DNA of 5,202 nucleotides from Glaciecola sp038744645 (lineage in GTDB: Bacteria > Pseudomonadota > Gammaproteobacteria > Enterobacterales > Alteromonadaceae), in assembly GCA_038744645.1 (NCBI GenBank), contig JBCDMA010000282.1:1-5202 (forward strand), read 5' to 3'. Of this stretch, positions 4,887-5,202 are shown one piece after another. The notes below the pieces were generated by a model, which was not told where the DNA came from, did not search any database, and saw nothing but the letters and a program-made list of their open reading frames with translations. Position 1 is the first letter of the stretch; each line of letters starts with the position of its first letter. The position numbers and the translations under genes are program-made.

Positions 4887-5202
4887 CTAAAAAGTCATCC
4901 TGATGCCACCACCAATCACTCTTGGAGCACCCACAAATGCAAGCTGACCGATGTTGATATTTTGCTGCACATTGGCGAGATAAAATTCGTCCGTAATGTT
5001 TTCTATAAACCCGTACAATTCAATAGCATCCCAGGTGTATCGAATGGATATATCCGCTACGGTGTAGCCTTCCACGCGGTTAGTTGGGATATTGTCATCG
5101 TCTGAAAAACTGGCGCCTACACGTCGTGCTTGCGCAGAGAAAATTAGGTTTTCTGAAGGCGTGAAATCAGCACCAAAAAACCAGGTGAATTGAGGCGCAC
5201 TG
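4887..5202 (-). CDS. TonB-dependent outer-membrane receptor, C-terminal fragment
   Basis: The - strand frame is open from the window edge to TAG at 4887-4889, giving the last 104 residues of a longer gene. It shows the alternating aromatic strands of the end of a TonB-dependent receptor barrel: TWFFGADFTPSENLIFSAQA, then VEGYTVADISIRYTW, then the family signature IELYGFIENITDEFY, then a glycine-rich last strand IGGGIRMTF ending in Phe, the outer-membrane insertion signal. Such receptors import siderophores, heme, vitamin B12 or glycans through TonB-ExbB-ExbD; the substrate cannot be told from the C-terminus. The GTG at 5075 is internal, not a start. Plug, TonB box and signal peptide lie outside the window. 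Being near a PepSY-TM cassette makes an iron chelate the likeliest cargo, which is inference. Confidence 0.92.
   Translation of the reverse strand, partial: SAPQFTWFFGADFTPSENLIFSAQARRVGASFSDDDNIPTNRVEGYTVADISIRYTWDAIELYGFIENITDEFYLANVQQNINIGQLAFVGAPRVIGGGIRMTF

Noticed and set aside
4857..5105. 82-codon + strand open frame opposite the TonB-dependent receptor
   Set aside because: It is antisense to a clear receptor C-terminus, and its translation shows no recognisable domain.

Overview
The window looks like chromosomal DNA of a marine-type gammaproteobacterium, probably Alteromonadales or a relative. The base composition is moderately AT-rich. It combines a bacterial thiopurine methyltransferase, a short BLUF photoreceptor, an iron-type PepSY membrane protein set and a TonB-dependent receptor. 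The lineage is an inference from gene content; no rRNA or housekeeping marker is present. I see no tRNA, rRNA, CRISPR array, insertion sequence or integrase.

Layout. Bases 1-240 hold the 3' end of a + strand gene that resembles the C-terminus of DUF1460 (amidase-like) proteins; a GC-rich hairpin overlaps its stop codon. Bases 377-1036 encode a thiopurine S-methyltransferase (tpm). Bases 1261-1671 encode a stand-alone BLUF blue-light receptor. Its upstream region carries a 12-bp palindrome and a second dyad that coincides with a possible promoter. After a 268-bp gap come three tightly packed + strand genes: a small three-helix membrane protein (1940-2209), a large PepSY-TM membrane protein (2224-3810) and a second small membrane protein (3807-4079) that overlaps it by ATGA. 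On the - strand lie a four-helix CopD-like membrane protein (4205-4648) and the C-terminus of a TonB-dependent outer-membrane receptor (4887-5202, running off the window). A hairpin between these two may end the receptor transcript.

How the parts may work together. A small-large-small membrane cassette around a PepSY-TM protein, near a TonB-dependent receptor, fits ferric-siderophore or other iron-chelate uptake. The receptor would import the chelate across the outer membrane, and the PepSY protein would act as a heme-dependent inner-membrane reductase or accessory, as proposed for FoxB/FpvG-type proteins. The CopD-like protein has membrane histidines suited to heme or metal binding and may belong to the same metal theme. 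The BLUF gene sits just upstream of the cassette on the same strand, but the gap is long enough that co-regulation is only a guess. The tpm gene and the DUF1460-like gene appear unrelated.
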